Shown here: piece after piece, positions 35,133 to 44,496 of the stretch
Layout: each line of letters begins with the position of its first letter
Numbering within the stretch: the stretch's first letter is position 1
Assembly (NCBI GenBank): GCA_963848825.1
Contig: CAWKFA010000002.1
Span: forward strand, 682,001-746,000
Direction of reading: 5' to 3'
Source: CAVVSQ01 sp963848825
GTDB taxonomy: Bacteria; Planctomycetota; Planctomycetia; Gemmatales; Gemmataceae
Length of the DNA: 64,000 bases
The notes under the pieces: model-generated
The model's input: only the letters and a program-made list of their open reading frames with translations
Databases searched by the model: none
Told to the model about the DNA's origin: nothing
Position numbers and translations under genes: made by a program

Positions 35133-35633
35133 TTAATGAAGGAATGGACCTGGTGTGCCGCCCGGCCCATACTCCTGTCCAAGAATCCAATACCGAATCA
35201 CTCGTTGTTTCTCATCAAAGAAGATGTAGACGGTAATCCTGATCCAACCAAATGCAATGCGAGCCGCGTCGGGGTATGTCACGCGGATAATCGAGTAAAC
35301 ATTTTCGTTTTGCAAGCCCGCAAGCTCGGCGACCGTGCGGTCGCCGTATTGATCTGTCGATAAGCCGCCACCTTCTGGGCGTCGAAATAGGTCATAATAA
35401 ATGGTGTGGGCTTTTGCGTTCCGCCTATCCGGGATGGCTTGAGCGACCAACCAGTTCCTAACTTCCTCGAAAGAATCCCCAGGTCTCACTGCTTTTGTAA
35501 ACAGCCGTTCTGCATCGGAGACGGTCATTGGAGTGGAAGGCCAGCCGACGAACGCGCGGCAGCCGAGATAGATCGCAGCAGGTACAGACAAGAGAACGGC
35601 TAACGCTATTAACCAGCGCCACAATGTGTGCAT
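35133..35633 (-). CDS. Small membrane-anchored hypothetical protein
   Basis: ATG 35633; 166 codons. Membrane segment LWRWLIALAVLLSVPAAIYL at residues 4-23. Then VRPGDSFEEVRNWLVAQAIP, a layout like the start of BamE/SmpA-type small domains, and a C-terminal pattern IRITVYIFFDEKQRVIRYWI. The plus-strand gene at 39240 is similar in plan (single membrane span, then IGSSILEVQTAIKKHY and a VNWVFDENHKLQEV end), so they may be distant relatives. Role unknown. Confidence 0.55.
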   Translation of the reverse strand: MHTLWRWLIALAVLLSVPAAIYLGCRAFVGWPSTPMTVSDAERLFTKAVRPGDSFEEVRNWLVAQAIPDRRNAKAHTIYYDLFRRPEGGGLSTDQYGDRTVAELAGLQNENVYSIIRVTYPDAARIAFGWIRITVYIFFDEKQRVIRYWILGQEYGPGGTPGPFLH

Positions 35634-35726
35634 ATTCGGGCCCTCGGAAAACTAAACTCCCCGGTAAGCCTTTCCGCGCTGTTTCAGCCGAAGAATGAGT
35701 AAGGGCTGCGGAAGGTGTTAGGACCC

Positions 35727-35801
35727 TTTCTTTTTCAGGCAATCGGAAAGTTCGCTATCGGAATCAGGCCAAAGCACTAAATGGCAATGATTGACGATCA
35801 C
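35727..35801 (-). pseudogene. RAYT transposase core fragment (HUH motif)
   Basis: The minus strand reads VIVNHCHLVLWPDSDSELSD, then CLKK, matching 'VMPNHWHLVLWP..D.DLS.FM' around the HUH motif of REP-associated tyrosine transposases. Nothing before or after continues. It is the only piece of RAYT catalytic core seen; no gene is present elsewhere in 35634-36013. Confidence 0.65.
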
Positions 35802-36013
35802 TAGATGCGGCGGCCAGATGCAGCCAGATGCATCATAAATGTACGTGTTAGTCAGGTCAAGCGTGGCTGGGCAGGCTGCCCTCTCGGAAAGAAGCTGCGG
35901 GTGGCTTCAACTTACGTTTGCGGCTTGTTCACATGCATATGCGGCACCTTCCCACGGCTTGCCGGCGCGTATGACCGGTCTCGCCCCCGATGCGGTGATC
36001 CGGAGTCGCTCAG

Positions 36014-36838
36014 CTATCGCTTCTTCCCAACCAATTCCTTTAGGCGCCTGGCGTTGTACACGGCGTGGCCATACCCGTCATTGTTGAAGTAGGCGAACAC
36101 GTCGCGGCCCTGGGATGTCCATTCCGCGATGCGGTCGGCCCACCGACGCAGGTCGGCTTCGGGATATGAGCCGGCGTAGAGGTGGTGGTGGTCAGGCCCG
36201 TGGAGGCGGACGTAGACGAAAGCCGCGGTCACGCGCAGGACGAAGGGCAGGTTCGCCCCGCTCATTATGCAATAGGCCGCGCCGTGCCGGGCGAGGACCT
36301 CGTATGTCTCTTCCACGTCCCATGTCGGGTGCCGGAACTCTATGGCCGCACGCTGGCCCGCAGGCAGCGCCTCCAGGAATCGATCGAGCCGGTCAAGGTC
36401 GCGTGGGAAGTGGGGTGGGAGTTGAAAGAGCAGCACCCCCCGCTTCTCCCTCAGGTGAACCAGGCCCGCTTCCATGCGGTCGAGCCATGGCTGCGGATCA
36501 TTGAGCTTGCGGAACTGGGTCAGTCCCCGGGACGCCTTGGCCGAGAGCAGGAACCCCTCCGGCAATCGGTCGTACCAGGTCGCAAAGACTGCTTCCGTCG
36601 GCCAACGGTAGAAGGTGTTGTTCACCTCGACAGTACGGAACTCCCGTGCGTAGGCGTCCAACCGCGCGAGGCTCGACGCCTTACGCGGGTAGAGGATGTC
36701 CACCCAGTGGTCGTAACTCCAGCCGGACGTGCCGATGTGGATGGCTGGGGAGTCCCGCATCGGCGTCGGCTTGATTTCGCGTTCGATCACTGCGATCGAT
36801 CTTGCAACAGGAGTCCTACGGCGCACGCGACCTGCCAT
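36014..36838 (-). CDS. DUF72 (YecE-like) protein
   Basis: Start ATG 36838, or 36760 (MRDSPAIHIGTSGWSYDHWV). TIM-barrel DUF72 features: IGTSGWSYDHW, VEVNNTFYRWP, FLLSAKASRGLTQFRKLNDP, LLFQLPPHFPRDLDRL, AAIEFRHPTW, VYVRLHGPDHHHLYAGSYPE and FAYFNNDGYGHAVYNA. About 250-275 residues, intact. The family has no settled activity, though a nuclease-like or metal-dependent role has been suggested. Confidence 0.9.
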   Translation of the reverse strand: MAGRVRRRTPVARSIAVIEREIKPTPMRDSPAIHIGTSGWSYDHWVDILYPRKASSLARLDAYAREFRTVEVNNTFYRWPTEAVFATWYDRLPEGFLLSAKASRGLTQFRKLNDPQPWLDRMEAGLVHLREKRGVLLFQLPPHFPRDLDRLDRFLEALPAGQRAAIEFRHPTWDVEETYEVLARHGAAYCIMSGANLPFVLRVTAAFVYVRLHGPDHHHLYAGSYPEADLRRWADRIAEWTSQGRDVFAYFNNDGYGHAVYNARRLKELVGKKR

Positions 36839-36961
36839 AGTAACCCTCAACTGGCACACGTTAACGTCGTCGGTCTCAAGGCCGCATTTTCTGTGCCAGT
36901 CGTATGTGGCTTTCGTCGGGCCGGTTTTTTGTCTTTCAGTCCCGTTAGGGACGGCCGATAG

Positions 36962-36985
36962 TAGCCCAGCGATTTATCGCTGTGG
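36962..36985. repeat. Type 3 palindrome (CCCAGCGATTTATCGCTG)
   Basis: CCCAGCGAT and ATCGCTG(T)GGG face each other with a TT centre. The surrounding 36860-37110 holds no gene; it carries further GC-rich hairpins (GGGTGGCGGTGCGACCACCC). Confidence 0.6.
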
Positions 36986-37109
36986 GGTGGCGGTGCGACC
37001 ACCCGGCCAGCCCCAGTCGGGGCGGCAGAAACGGGATTCCCAACAAGTGGCGTGTTGTGCCCTGTTTCTGTCGTCCCTGCCGGGACTCAATTCTCTTTGA
37101 CGCTCGCCT

Positions 37110-37122
37110 CCCAGCGATGAAT
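37110..37122. repeat. Left half of the type 3 palindrome hit by the IS1634-like element
   Basis: CCCAGCGATGAAT. Joined to ATCGCTGGG at 39133-39141 it restores CCCAGCGATGAATCGCTGGG. ATGAAT (37117-37122) is repeated at 39129-39134 as the target duplication. Confidence 0.8.
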
Positions 37123-39128
37123 CTCATTTTCCGCACCCTTTGGCCCTGGCTAAAGTGTTACCCCATTTGCCAAGTTTCGGTGGATTTCACTTTCGGCAGA
37201 TGTTGCCAAGCTTTTGCTCTTGTAGAACGTTTTTGGTTCGTCGCCCCTTTTCGGCACGATGACTGGCACCCTATTATGCATTGGCGGCGGGTTTCAGAGT
37301 GCCCGTTTTGCCTTTGCCGGATGGTCCTGGAGCAGGAGGCTGCCATGCGTCCTACCTGGTTTGGCCGTGTCGCTCACAACGAACCCCGGTGTTTCGGTTC
37401 TCTTGCCATTTTCTTGCCATTGCTGGAACGCATGGATGTGCAAGGAATCATCGACCGTCATCTGCCTCCGGACCCACAGTTGGAATACTCCCATGGCTCG
37501 GTGTTGCGGATTTTGTTAGCGGCACGGTTGTGCCATCCCACGGCGCTGGTCAATGTCGCCAACTGGGTGGACCGAACCGGCCTTGATTTGTTCTGGAATG
37601 TGCCTGCCGACAAAATCAACGACGACCGCTTGGGACGCGCTCTGGATGCCTTTTTCCAGCAACGGCATGCCATTCAAGCCAGTGTTGCCGCGCACGTCGT
37701 CAGCACCTTTCGACTCGACTGTGACTGCTTGCATTACGACACCACCTCCATCCACTTTTTCGGTGCCTACGACAAGTCCACGCCGCGTCCCAAGAATTTA
37801 CCGTTGCCGCCCATCACGTCCTCGGACGCTTTCCCGCCAGCGCACATCGCCCGTGGCTACGTCAGCACCACCACTAAAATGGTGCACGCTGGCCTAGTTT
37901 CCGTGGTCAACCGCTGCGGAGCTGTGCCGCTGTTCGGCCACACCGTGGACGGCAATCTCAACAACCACACCGCCATCGCTCAGCAATACCAGTTGTTGCA
38001 AAACTATCTACCGTCCCAACGTTTGTTGTTGATTTCCGATCGCGGCACATTTTCCGTCGGTCATGCCACACGTCTGTACCGCGCTGGTCATCACGTGCTT
38101 TGTAGCGCGCCCTGGGACGATTTCCGCCCTCTGTATGATCAGCACCAAGCCAGTCTGCACTGGCACAAGGCCAGCTATTTGTCAATCGAGCAGCAGCGCC
38201 GTCGGGACGCCAAGTCGTCACTGCCTCAGGAGCATTACGAACTCGCTGTCTGCAAACATGAACTATGCGATCCCGAAACCAGCGCCATGGTCCCCTGTCG
38301 AGTGATCTTCGTATACAGCACTGCCCTGGAGAAAGCCAAGCAGCAGACGCGCCAACGTGATCTCGACAAGATCCGCGCCGGCCTGGAACGCATCGCCCGC
38401 ACCGAACAAATGGGCCACGTTAGTGGTGCTCGGCTTCCGCTGGCCCAACGTATCGCCAAAGTGCTCGGCCGAAAGGCCGTCGGCCGCTACTTCCTCTGGG
38501 AAACGGTTCAACTCAGCGCCGCCGAACGAGCAGCCTTGCCGCCACCTCGATCCGGCTGCCGACTGCCCACGCAGCGCTTCGTTTGGTATTTGGATGAAGC
38601 CGCCCTCAAGGCAGATGCCGCCTACGACGGCCTGATCGCCATGGTAACAACTGCGCCGCAAAATCAGAGCAGCGACGAACTGTTCACCACCTATAAACAG
38701 CAAATACATGTCGAACTGGGCCACCATCAGTGGAAAACGCCTCTGGCGGTGCATCCGGTTTTTCTCAAAACAGCGCGGCGTGTCGAAGCCTTGATCTGCC
38801 TGTTGCAACTGGCCCTGACGTCCTATCATCTGGTGCAATACCAGTATCGCCAAGCCATGGACGACCAAGCACCAATCCGCGAACAACGCCAAACCACCGA
38901 AACAATCATGCGTGAGTTCCGCTCCTGTTCGCTCCAAATCGAGGACCATTCCTTGGGACAGGTGATTTATCCCACGCAACTCACGGCTCGCCAGCGGCAC
39001 ATCCTCAACACACTCGGTTTTCCAACTCCAGCTCAACTCTTACGCCAGCGCCACCCACTCCTCTCCTCCGCCTAGCTTAAACCTTGCCCTTATCGGCTTT
39101 GCTCACGCCAAAGGGTGCGGAAAATGAG
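37123..39128. mobile_element. IS1634-like insertion sequence, intact
   Basis: The ends are 22-bp perfect inverted repeats beginning CTCATTTTCCGCACCCTT (37123-37144 and 39107-39128). The flanking direct repeat is ATGAAT, 6 bp. The total is 2006 bp with one intact transposase. Perfect ends, perfect duplication and an open transposase indicate a recent insertion. The target was the centre of a type 3 palindrome. Confidence 0.9.
37345..39075 (+). CDS. IS1634-like (IS4 superfamily) DDE transposase
   Basis: ATG 37345 with AGCAGGAGG upstream; 576 residues, complete. Acidic residues: Asp in HYDTTSIHFFGAYD, Asp in LLLISDRGTFSVG, and Glu in YKQQIHVELGHHQWKTPLAV, before the HPVFLKTARRVEALICLL stretch that is typical of IS1634. 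An in-frame upstream ATG at 37321 is less likely. The frame is open and the element ends are perfect, so it is presumably still active. Confidence 0.9.
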   Translation: MRPTWFGRVAHNEPRCFGSLAIFLPLLERMDVQGIIDRHLPPDPQLEYSHGSVLRILLAARLCHPTALVNVANWVDRTGLDLFWNVPADKINDDRLGRALDAFFQQRHAIQASVAAHVVSTFRLDCDCLHYDTTSIHFFGAYDKSTPRPKNLPLPPITSSDAFPPAHIARGYVSTTTKMVHAGLVSVVNRCGAVPLFGHTVDGNLNNHTAIAQQYQLLQNYLPSQRLLLISDRGTFSVGHATRLYRAGHHVLCSAPWDDFRPLYDQHQASLHWHKASYLSIEQQRRRDAKSSLPQEHYELAVCKHELCDPETSAMVPCRVIFVYSTALEKAKQQTRQRDLDKIRAGLERIARTEQMGHVSGARLPLAQRIAKVLGRKAVGRYFLWETVQLSAAERAALPPPRSGCRLPTQRFVWYLDEAALKADAAYDGLIAMVTTAPQNQSSDELFTTYKQQIHVELGHHQWKTPLAVHPVFLKTARRVEALICLLQLALTSYHLVQYQYRQAMDDQAPIREQRQTTETIMREFRSCSLQIEDHSLGQVIYPTQLTARQRHILNTLGFPTPAQLLRQRHPLLSSA

Positions 39129-39132
39129 ATGA

Positions 39133-39173
39133 ATCGCTGGGCTATTATCTGTCGCCCCTGCCGGGGCTTAGGA
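39133..39173. repeat. Right half of the interrupted type 3 palindrome and its tail
   Basis: ATCGCTGGGCTATTATCTG, then TCGCCCCTGCCGGGGCTTAG, matching the copy at 35024. Confidence 0.7.
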
Positions 39174-39239
39174 AAGAGATTCGCTTTTGAATGTTGATCC
39201 AAAGGCTTGCAATCCCGTGAGGAGAACTTTAAACTGCCA

Positions 39240-39617
39240 ATGATGAAAAGAAGAACCGTGATTATTATACTTCTTGCATTGGCTGGTCTTGGCCTTGCGA
39301 TTTGCCGCTTCGAAATTATGACGAATCCAGCAAGACGCCCGGTGTGGGTTATCGAAGCTGAAGCCATATCCATCGCTCCAATCGGAAGCAGTATACTCGA
39401 AGTTCAAACTGCTATCAAAAAGCATTATGCCGTGGACACGCAACCCCACTACTGGGGTATTGAAAACAAACACTCCTATCTTCCAGTCCACATCGGCCAG
39501 TACTTCGAATGGAGGTATTTTCCGTTGTATCCTACCACAGTGTCCGTTAATTGGGTTTTCGATGAGAACCACAAATTGCAAGAAGTAAATGTTGACCAAA
39601 TTCTTGAAGCGCCATAG
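39240..39617 (+). CDS. Small membrane-anchored hypothetical protein
   Basis: ATG 39240 (or 39243), GAGGAG at 39219; 125 codons. Basic start, then a membrane span IIILLALAGLGLAICRF. The outer part reads IAPIGSSILEVQTAIKKHYA ... VSVNWVFDENHKLQEVNV. Similar in plan to the minus-strand gene at 35133. No named family. Confidence 0.6.
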   Translation: MMKRRTVIIILLALAGLGLAICRFEIMTNPARRPVWVIEAEAISIAPIGSSILEVQTAIKKHYAVDTQPHYWGIENKHSYLPVHIGQYFEWRYFPLYPTTVSVNWVFDENHKLQEVNVDQILEAP

Positions 39618-39706
39618 GTCCCGACAACTTTGTGAAGAAAACAGGGTCCTGACAAGTTCTCAGTCCTTAAATTAAGCAGATTCTTAGCCCGCCAGACCAG
39701 CCGCCG

Positions 39707-40579
39707 CTACGCTCCCCCGCTCACCATCCTCTTCACCAGTCGATCCATTTCCTGGCTCATGGCGGCTGCGGGCAAACACACGTGCTGGCCGTGCCCCGGC
39801 AGTACCCATGCAAATGGGTACGCAGCTAACCGTGCCATCGACTTGATTTGTTCCGGCCATGAATACCAGCAGTAGTCTTCCGAGGCCGCGAGCTGGCTTT
39901 TGTCCCGGTCCCAGGCCAGGTGATCCCCTGTGAACAGGAAGCGGTCCTGAAAGAGCAGAACGCAGTGTCCGCTGGTATGGCCAGGCGTGGGAATGGCGAT
40001 AAAGCCGGGCGCGAGTTCTATTGGCTCCTCGCCATCGAGAACAACCTCCGCGCCGGGCTGCGAGGACAGCTCAGCGCGGTGGATAATCCGCCGACTGCCG
40101 AAGTGCCGGGCATAGCGGTCGGCGTCGGCGACATCGTCCCGGTGCGTCAGGAAGATATGATCGACACCGCCCAGCACCTCCAGCCGGCGGACCAGCGGCA
40201 TGACAAACTTGGGAGCGTCGATTAGCCAGTTGGCACCCGCAAGCCGAATAAAATAGCTGTTGCCGCCGTAAGACTTGGGCGAATTGAAGCCGCAATAATA
40301 GACCGGCTCCTCAAGGGCGAGCGGAAAGTCCGCCATCACCGCCTTGACGTCATCAGGCCCCAGGCAGCCGATAGATCCTGTTGGACAGGACAGCAATGCC
40401 TGGAGCGCCCGTCGCCGGTCCGCGCTGCCCGCCGGCTGCGCGTACACGAACGAAGTGGTCGCGGCTTCGCCGAATACCGCCGGAGCGATTTGCCGGCAGG
40501 CATCGCAATCGATGCACGTTGCATCGACAAAGAAATCACCCGGCACGTTCTCGGCAACCTTTTTGTTCGCATTGGCCAT
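39707..40579 (-). CDS. Ferredoxin-MBL-fold hydrolase fusion
   Basis: 290 residues. The N-terminal ferredoxin half (DATCIDCDACRQIAP and LLSCPTGSIGC) could hold one Fe-S cluster. A metallo-beta-lactamase domain follows: NSYFIRLAGANWLIDAPKF, FLTHRDDVADADRYA (in place of the classical HxHxDH), PTPGHTSGHCVLLF, FTGDHLAWDR and VLPGHGQHVCLP. The HRDD variant is common in this fusion family. Likely a redox-linked hydrolase of unknown substrate. A broken copy of its tail is found at 25634. Start ATG 40579. Confidence 0.85.
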   Translation of the reverse strand: MANANKKVAENVPGDFFVDATCIDCDACRQIAPAVFGEAATTSFVYAQPAGSADRRRALQALLSCPTGSIGCLGPDDVKAVMADFPLALEEPVYYCGFNSPKSYGGNSYFIRLAGANWLIDAPKFVMPLVRRLEVLGGVDHIFLTHRDDVADADRYARHFGSRRIIHRAELSSQPGAEVVLDGEEPIELAPGFIAIPTPGHTSGHCVLLFQDRFLFTGDHLAWDRDKSQLAASEDYCWYSWPEQIKSMARLAAYPFAWVLPGHGQHVCLPAAAMSQEMDRLVKRMVSGGA

Positions 40580-41116
40580 GATCGACCCCTCCTGGCTTTA
40601 TTTTACTCCCCAAGTAGGCGGAAAAGGTCACCTCCCTCACCTTTTCACCGCCGGTGCTGGGGTTTGCGGAGCCAGGGGATCGATCCCGGCTCTCATGGGG
40701 CAGGGTTAGCTGGTCCGGCAAGTTCGGATAACGCTGCGCCCAGGCGAGGCACGACCTGGCCAACCAGCGCGATCCATCCTGCTGGCCGGGAGCGAAAAGT
40801 AGCGAACAGACTTACTCACCGTGGCCACAACATGGGTGCCTCATTTTAGGAGGAAAGACACTCCGGGCCTCCACGATGGTCAATAAAAACCAGCGAAAGC
40901 CGGCCACTTTTTGGTGGGGCGCGTCTTTGTTCCCTATCACTCTCGAACGCACAGAGCCTGTTTTGGCATGAAACCAGGCAAATCCCATCCAATCCCACCC
41001 CGCATTGAACCAGTGGCAACACTAAATCGGTCCCAGGCTGTTTTTTTTAAGCTATGGTTTGCTTGGGTTTACGACAAATCGCACGTTTCTCGCCACGCCT
41101 TAAATTTGAGTTAAAA
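40580..41116. other. Long intergenic region without a supported gene
   Basis: Holds one inverted repeat (GAAAAGGT/ACCTTTTC with GCGG flanks, about 40619-40652), close upstream of the minus-strand hydrolase start. Short frames on both strands lack motifs. It must contain the promoters of the divergent genes at 40579 and 41117. Confidence 0.45.
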
Positions 41117-41727
41117 ATGACAACCCGCTCGTTAGCCACCGTTTTCGTTACCGGCCTCTGGACGACTGCGGTAGCCGCGAGCTTTCTTTTCCTGCTTGAT
41201 TACAAGGCCGTTCCCGGTGCAGCGGGTGCCCCACCTACTGCCTGGCCACACAGCAGCGTTCTGAAGCTGGCGGATGGACAATTCACACTGGTGATGGTGG
41301 CCCATCCACGTTGCCCCTGCACGATGGCGAGTCTTGAAAGCTTGGCTCAGTTACTGGGCGCAACCCCCAGCGGATAGCGGCCCATGTTCTTTTCGTGGAG
41401 CCCGACGCGGATGCCGCGGATTGGGAGCAAACGTCCCTGTGGGACCGGGCCAACAACATTCCGGAGACCTCCCCTCTGGCGGACCCCGGCGGGCGCGAGG
41501 CGGCCAAGTTCGGCGCGGCCACCTCGGGCCATGTTTATTTATTTCGCCCTGATGGCCGGATCTTGTTTTCCGGGGGCATCACCCCCGTGCGCGGCCATGG
41601 CGGCGATTGCGCCGGCATCGATCAGCTTCAGCGCCTTCTGAATGAAACCGGTACGACTAGCGTACCGACGCCGGTTTTTGGCTGCCCCTTACGTGACCTC
41701 GGTTCAAAAGTCGTGGAAGGTCAATAA
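41117..41727 (+). pseudogene. RedB-like thiol protein, one frameshift
   Basis: ATG 41117 (MTTRSLATVFVTGLWTTAVA, N-terminal membrane anchor). FTLVMVAHPRCPCTMASLES has the CxC site of the family. After a change near 41365 come VLFVEPDADAADWEQTSLWD, FGAATSGHVYLFRPDGRILF-SGGITPVRGHGGD and VPTPVFGCPL. Thioredoxin-like in order of motifs. Restored length is ~203 residues. RedB-like genes are frequent in planctomycetes directly upstream of a membrane histidine kinase, as here (next start 2 bases after the stop). Confidence 0.75.
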
Positions 41728-41728
41728 T

Positions 41729-44420
41729 ATGCAGACCCTCTCCCCAAGCACTCCAAATAGTCCGGAAGTCGCGGCGGCGACCGCTCGTTTCTTCCACGAA
41801 GCGCGGCAAAGCGTCTTTCGGCGTACGGACCACCTGTTCGCCTGGCTATTGCTGTTGCAATGGCTGGCGGCCATTTGCGCGGCACTGTGGATCTCGCCGC
41901 GAACCTGGCTGGGCTCTGCTTCTGAACCCCACATTCATGTGTGGGCTGCCTTGCTCCTCGGCGGCCTGATCGTCGCCCTGCCCGTTCTTTTCGCGCTGTT
42001 TCGGCCTGGTCAACGATTGACGCGCCACACGATCGCCATGAGCCAGATGGCCATGGGCGCGCTTTTGATTCACTTGACGGGCGGTCGCCTGGAAACGCAT
42101 TTCCACGTCTTCGGCTCGCTGGCATTCCTGGCGTTTTACCGCGACTGGCAAGTCCTGGTGTCCGCCACCTTCATTGTCGCGGCGGACCATTTCTTGCGCG
42201 GGATATTTTGGCCTCAATCGGTCTATGGCCTCAGCGGCGGGGCAGAGTGGCGCTGGCTTGAACACGCTGGCTGGGTCCTTTTCGAGGACGCCTTCCTTGT
42301 CTATACCTGCTGCAAAAACAGCCAGGAAATGTGGGCTGTCGCCGACCGGCAAGCTCAACTAGAAAACACGCGCCAACAGATTGAAAACACCGTCGAGCAT
42401 CGGACGCGGCAGCTCACGGAACAGACGGAGCAGTTGCGCGACATGACGCAAGCGGCCAAGAGCGCCAGCAAGGCCAAGAGTGAGTTCCTCGCCAACATGA
42501 GCCATGAAATCCGCACGCCGCTCAACGGTATCCTGGGCATGACCGAGCTGGCCCTGGACACGTCGCTCAGCGACGATCAGCGCGAGTACCTGGGAATGGT
42601 GAAGACGTCGGCCGATTCCCTGTTAACGGTGATCAACGATATTCTTGATTTTTCCAAGATCGAGGCGGGACGTCTAGAGCTGGAATTTACGCCGTTTCAT
42701 TTGGCCGACACGGTGAACGCCCTTTTGCGCACCATGGCGTTGCGCGCCAAGAAAAGGGGCTCGAGCTGATAGGCCATGTGGAGGCGGACGTACCCACAAC
42801 GCTCATCGGCGACCCGAACCGCATGCGCCAGGTCCTCGTCAATTTGGTGGGCAACGCCTCAAGTTCACCGAACATGGTGAGATCGTGGTACGCGTGCGCT
42901 GCGCCTCGCGCGAAGGTAACCGCGTGGGCCTGCATTTCTCGGTGACCGACACCGGCATTGGCATCCCCGCCGATAAACAAGCACTTATCTTTGACGCCTT
43001 TGCGCAGGCGGATTCCTCGACCACGCGCCGTTTCGGCGGCACCGGGCTGGGCCTGTCCATATCCCGCCAGCTCGCCGAGATGATGCATGGTCGTTTATGG
43101 GTCGAAAGCGCGGCCGGCGAGGGGAGCACCTTCCATTTCACGATTTGTCTGGACGCCCCGGACAGTAGCTCCGTTCCCGCCGGGAGCGTTTCCCCCAAGC
43201 TCCGCGATCTTGCCGTCATGATCGTCGACGACAACGCCACCAATCGGCGTATCCTGGAGCAGACGCTCAAGCAATGGGGGATGCGGCCCACCTTGACTGC
43301 CAACGGCAAGGAGGCTTTGGCCGCGCTCGAGGCAGCCGCCAATGCCGGCTATCCCTTTCCCCTGGTGCTGCTCGATGTGCACATGCCGGAGATGGATGGC
43401 TTCAGCGTCGCCGAACGCATCAAAAAGAACCCGCGCCTGACCAGTGCGACAGTGCTGATGCTCTCATCCGGCTCCCGCAGGGAGGACATCGATCGTTGCC
43501 GCGAACTTGGGGTCGCCGCCTACCTGTCCAAACCAATTGCCCAGGCCGACCTCAAAAATTCGCTCGTGCAAGCGCTCAAGTTATCCATCGATGAACGGTC
43601 AGAACAGCCGGCCCTGATGCCCACGGCCTCCAAGGAAAAGCGCTCCTACAAAATCTTGCTCGCCGAAGACAACGTGGTCAACCAGAAGGTGGCGCTACGG
43701 CTCCTTGAAAAACAAGGGCACCACGCCATGTTGGCCGTCAACGGCAACGAAGTTCTTCAATTATTGGCCAAACACACGTTCGACCTCGTGCTCATGGACG
43801 TGCAAATGCCGGAAATGGGCGGCTTCGAAGCCACCGGCGAGATCCGCGCCCGCGAGGCACTCACTGGCCGCCATCTACCGATTGTCGCCATGACGGCCCA
43901 TGCCATGAAGGGGGACCGGGAACGCTGCCTCGCGGCCGGCATGGATGAATATCTCGCCAAGCCGATTCAGGGCCCACAGCTCGGTGCGAAGATCGAGGAG
44001 GTCATGGCGCGGCATGTGGCCGCCGCCCCGGCGGAGCCAGCGCCGATAGTCCCGCCCCCCGGAGAGCTGGATGACAGCACACCTTTCGACAAAGATGTTT
44101 TGCTCGAACGCGTCGAACACGACATGGATCTCTTGCTCGAATTGACCGACTTATTCCTGGACGATAGCCCGCGCCTGTTGGCGGAAATGCGTGCCGCCCT
44201 GCTGGCTGGGGACACGGAAGCCTTGCGCATAGCGGCTCACACGCTCAAGGGCTCGGCGGGCAATTTCGAAGCCAGGAACACGGTCGCGGCGGCGCGCAGG
44301 GTCGAAAAAGCAGCCATCGACCATGATCTTGTGGCCGCCGCCCTGGCGCTGAAAGTTCTTGGCGAGACGCTCATGGAGCTCCAAACGGCCCTTGGCGATC
44401 TGAAACTACAACCCGCTTAA
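41729..44420 (+). pseudogene. Hybrid sensor histidine kinase (TM-HK-REC-REC-HPt), two frameshifts
   Basis: ATG 41729, GGAAGG upstream. About six membrane segments in residues 30-200 (HLFAWLLLLQWLAAICAALW; GGRLETHFHVFGSLAFLAFY), then a coiled coil. H-box NMSHEIRTPLNGILGM (phospho-His). Changes at 42765 (an AAAA run) and ~42856 restore DPNRMRQVLVNLVGNA-LKFTEHGEI with the N-box, then TDTGIGIP and GGTGLGLSISRQLAEMM (G-boxes). Two receivers follow (MIVDDNATNRRI with LLDVHMPEMDG; ILLAEDNVVNQK with LMDVQMPEMGG) and a phosphotransfer domain (AAHTLKGSAGNF). Restored length is ~897 residues. The stop TAA is shared with the palindrome at 44418. Confidence 0.85.
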
Positions 44421-44466
44421 CAGCCCGTTGAAAAGGGGGTCTGACCCCTTTTTCAACGGGCTGTTA
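44418..44466. repeat. Solo palindrome, type 1, without spacer
   Basis: TAACAGCCCGTTGAAAAGG, a core GGGGTCTGACCCC, and the inverse arm ending CGGGCTGTTA. A single ~24-bp-stem hairpin, the simplest member of the family. Its first three bases are the histidine kinase stop codon. Confidence 0.85.
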
Positions 44467-44496
44467 ACCCACCCGCGAAACAAAAGGAGCTCAAGC

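Noticed and set aside
36182..36961. A 259-residue plus-strand frame
   Set aside because: Antisense to the well-supported DUF72 gene; no motifs.
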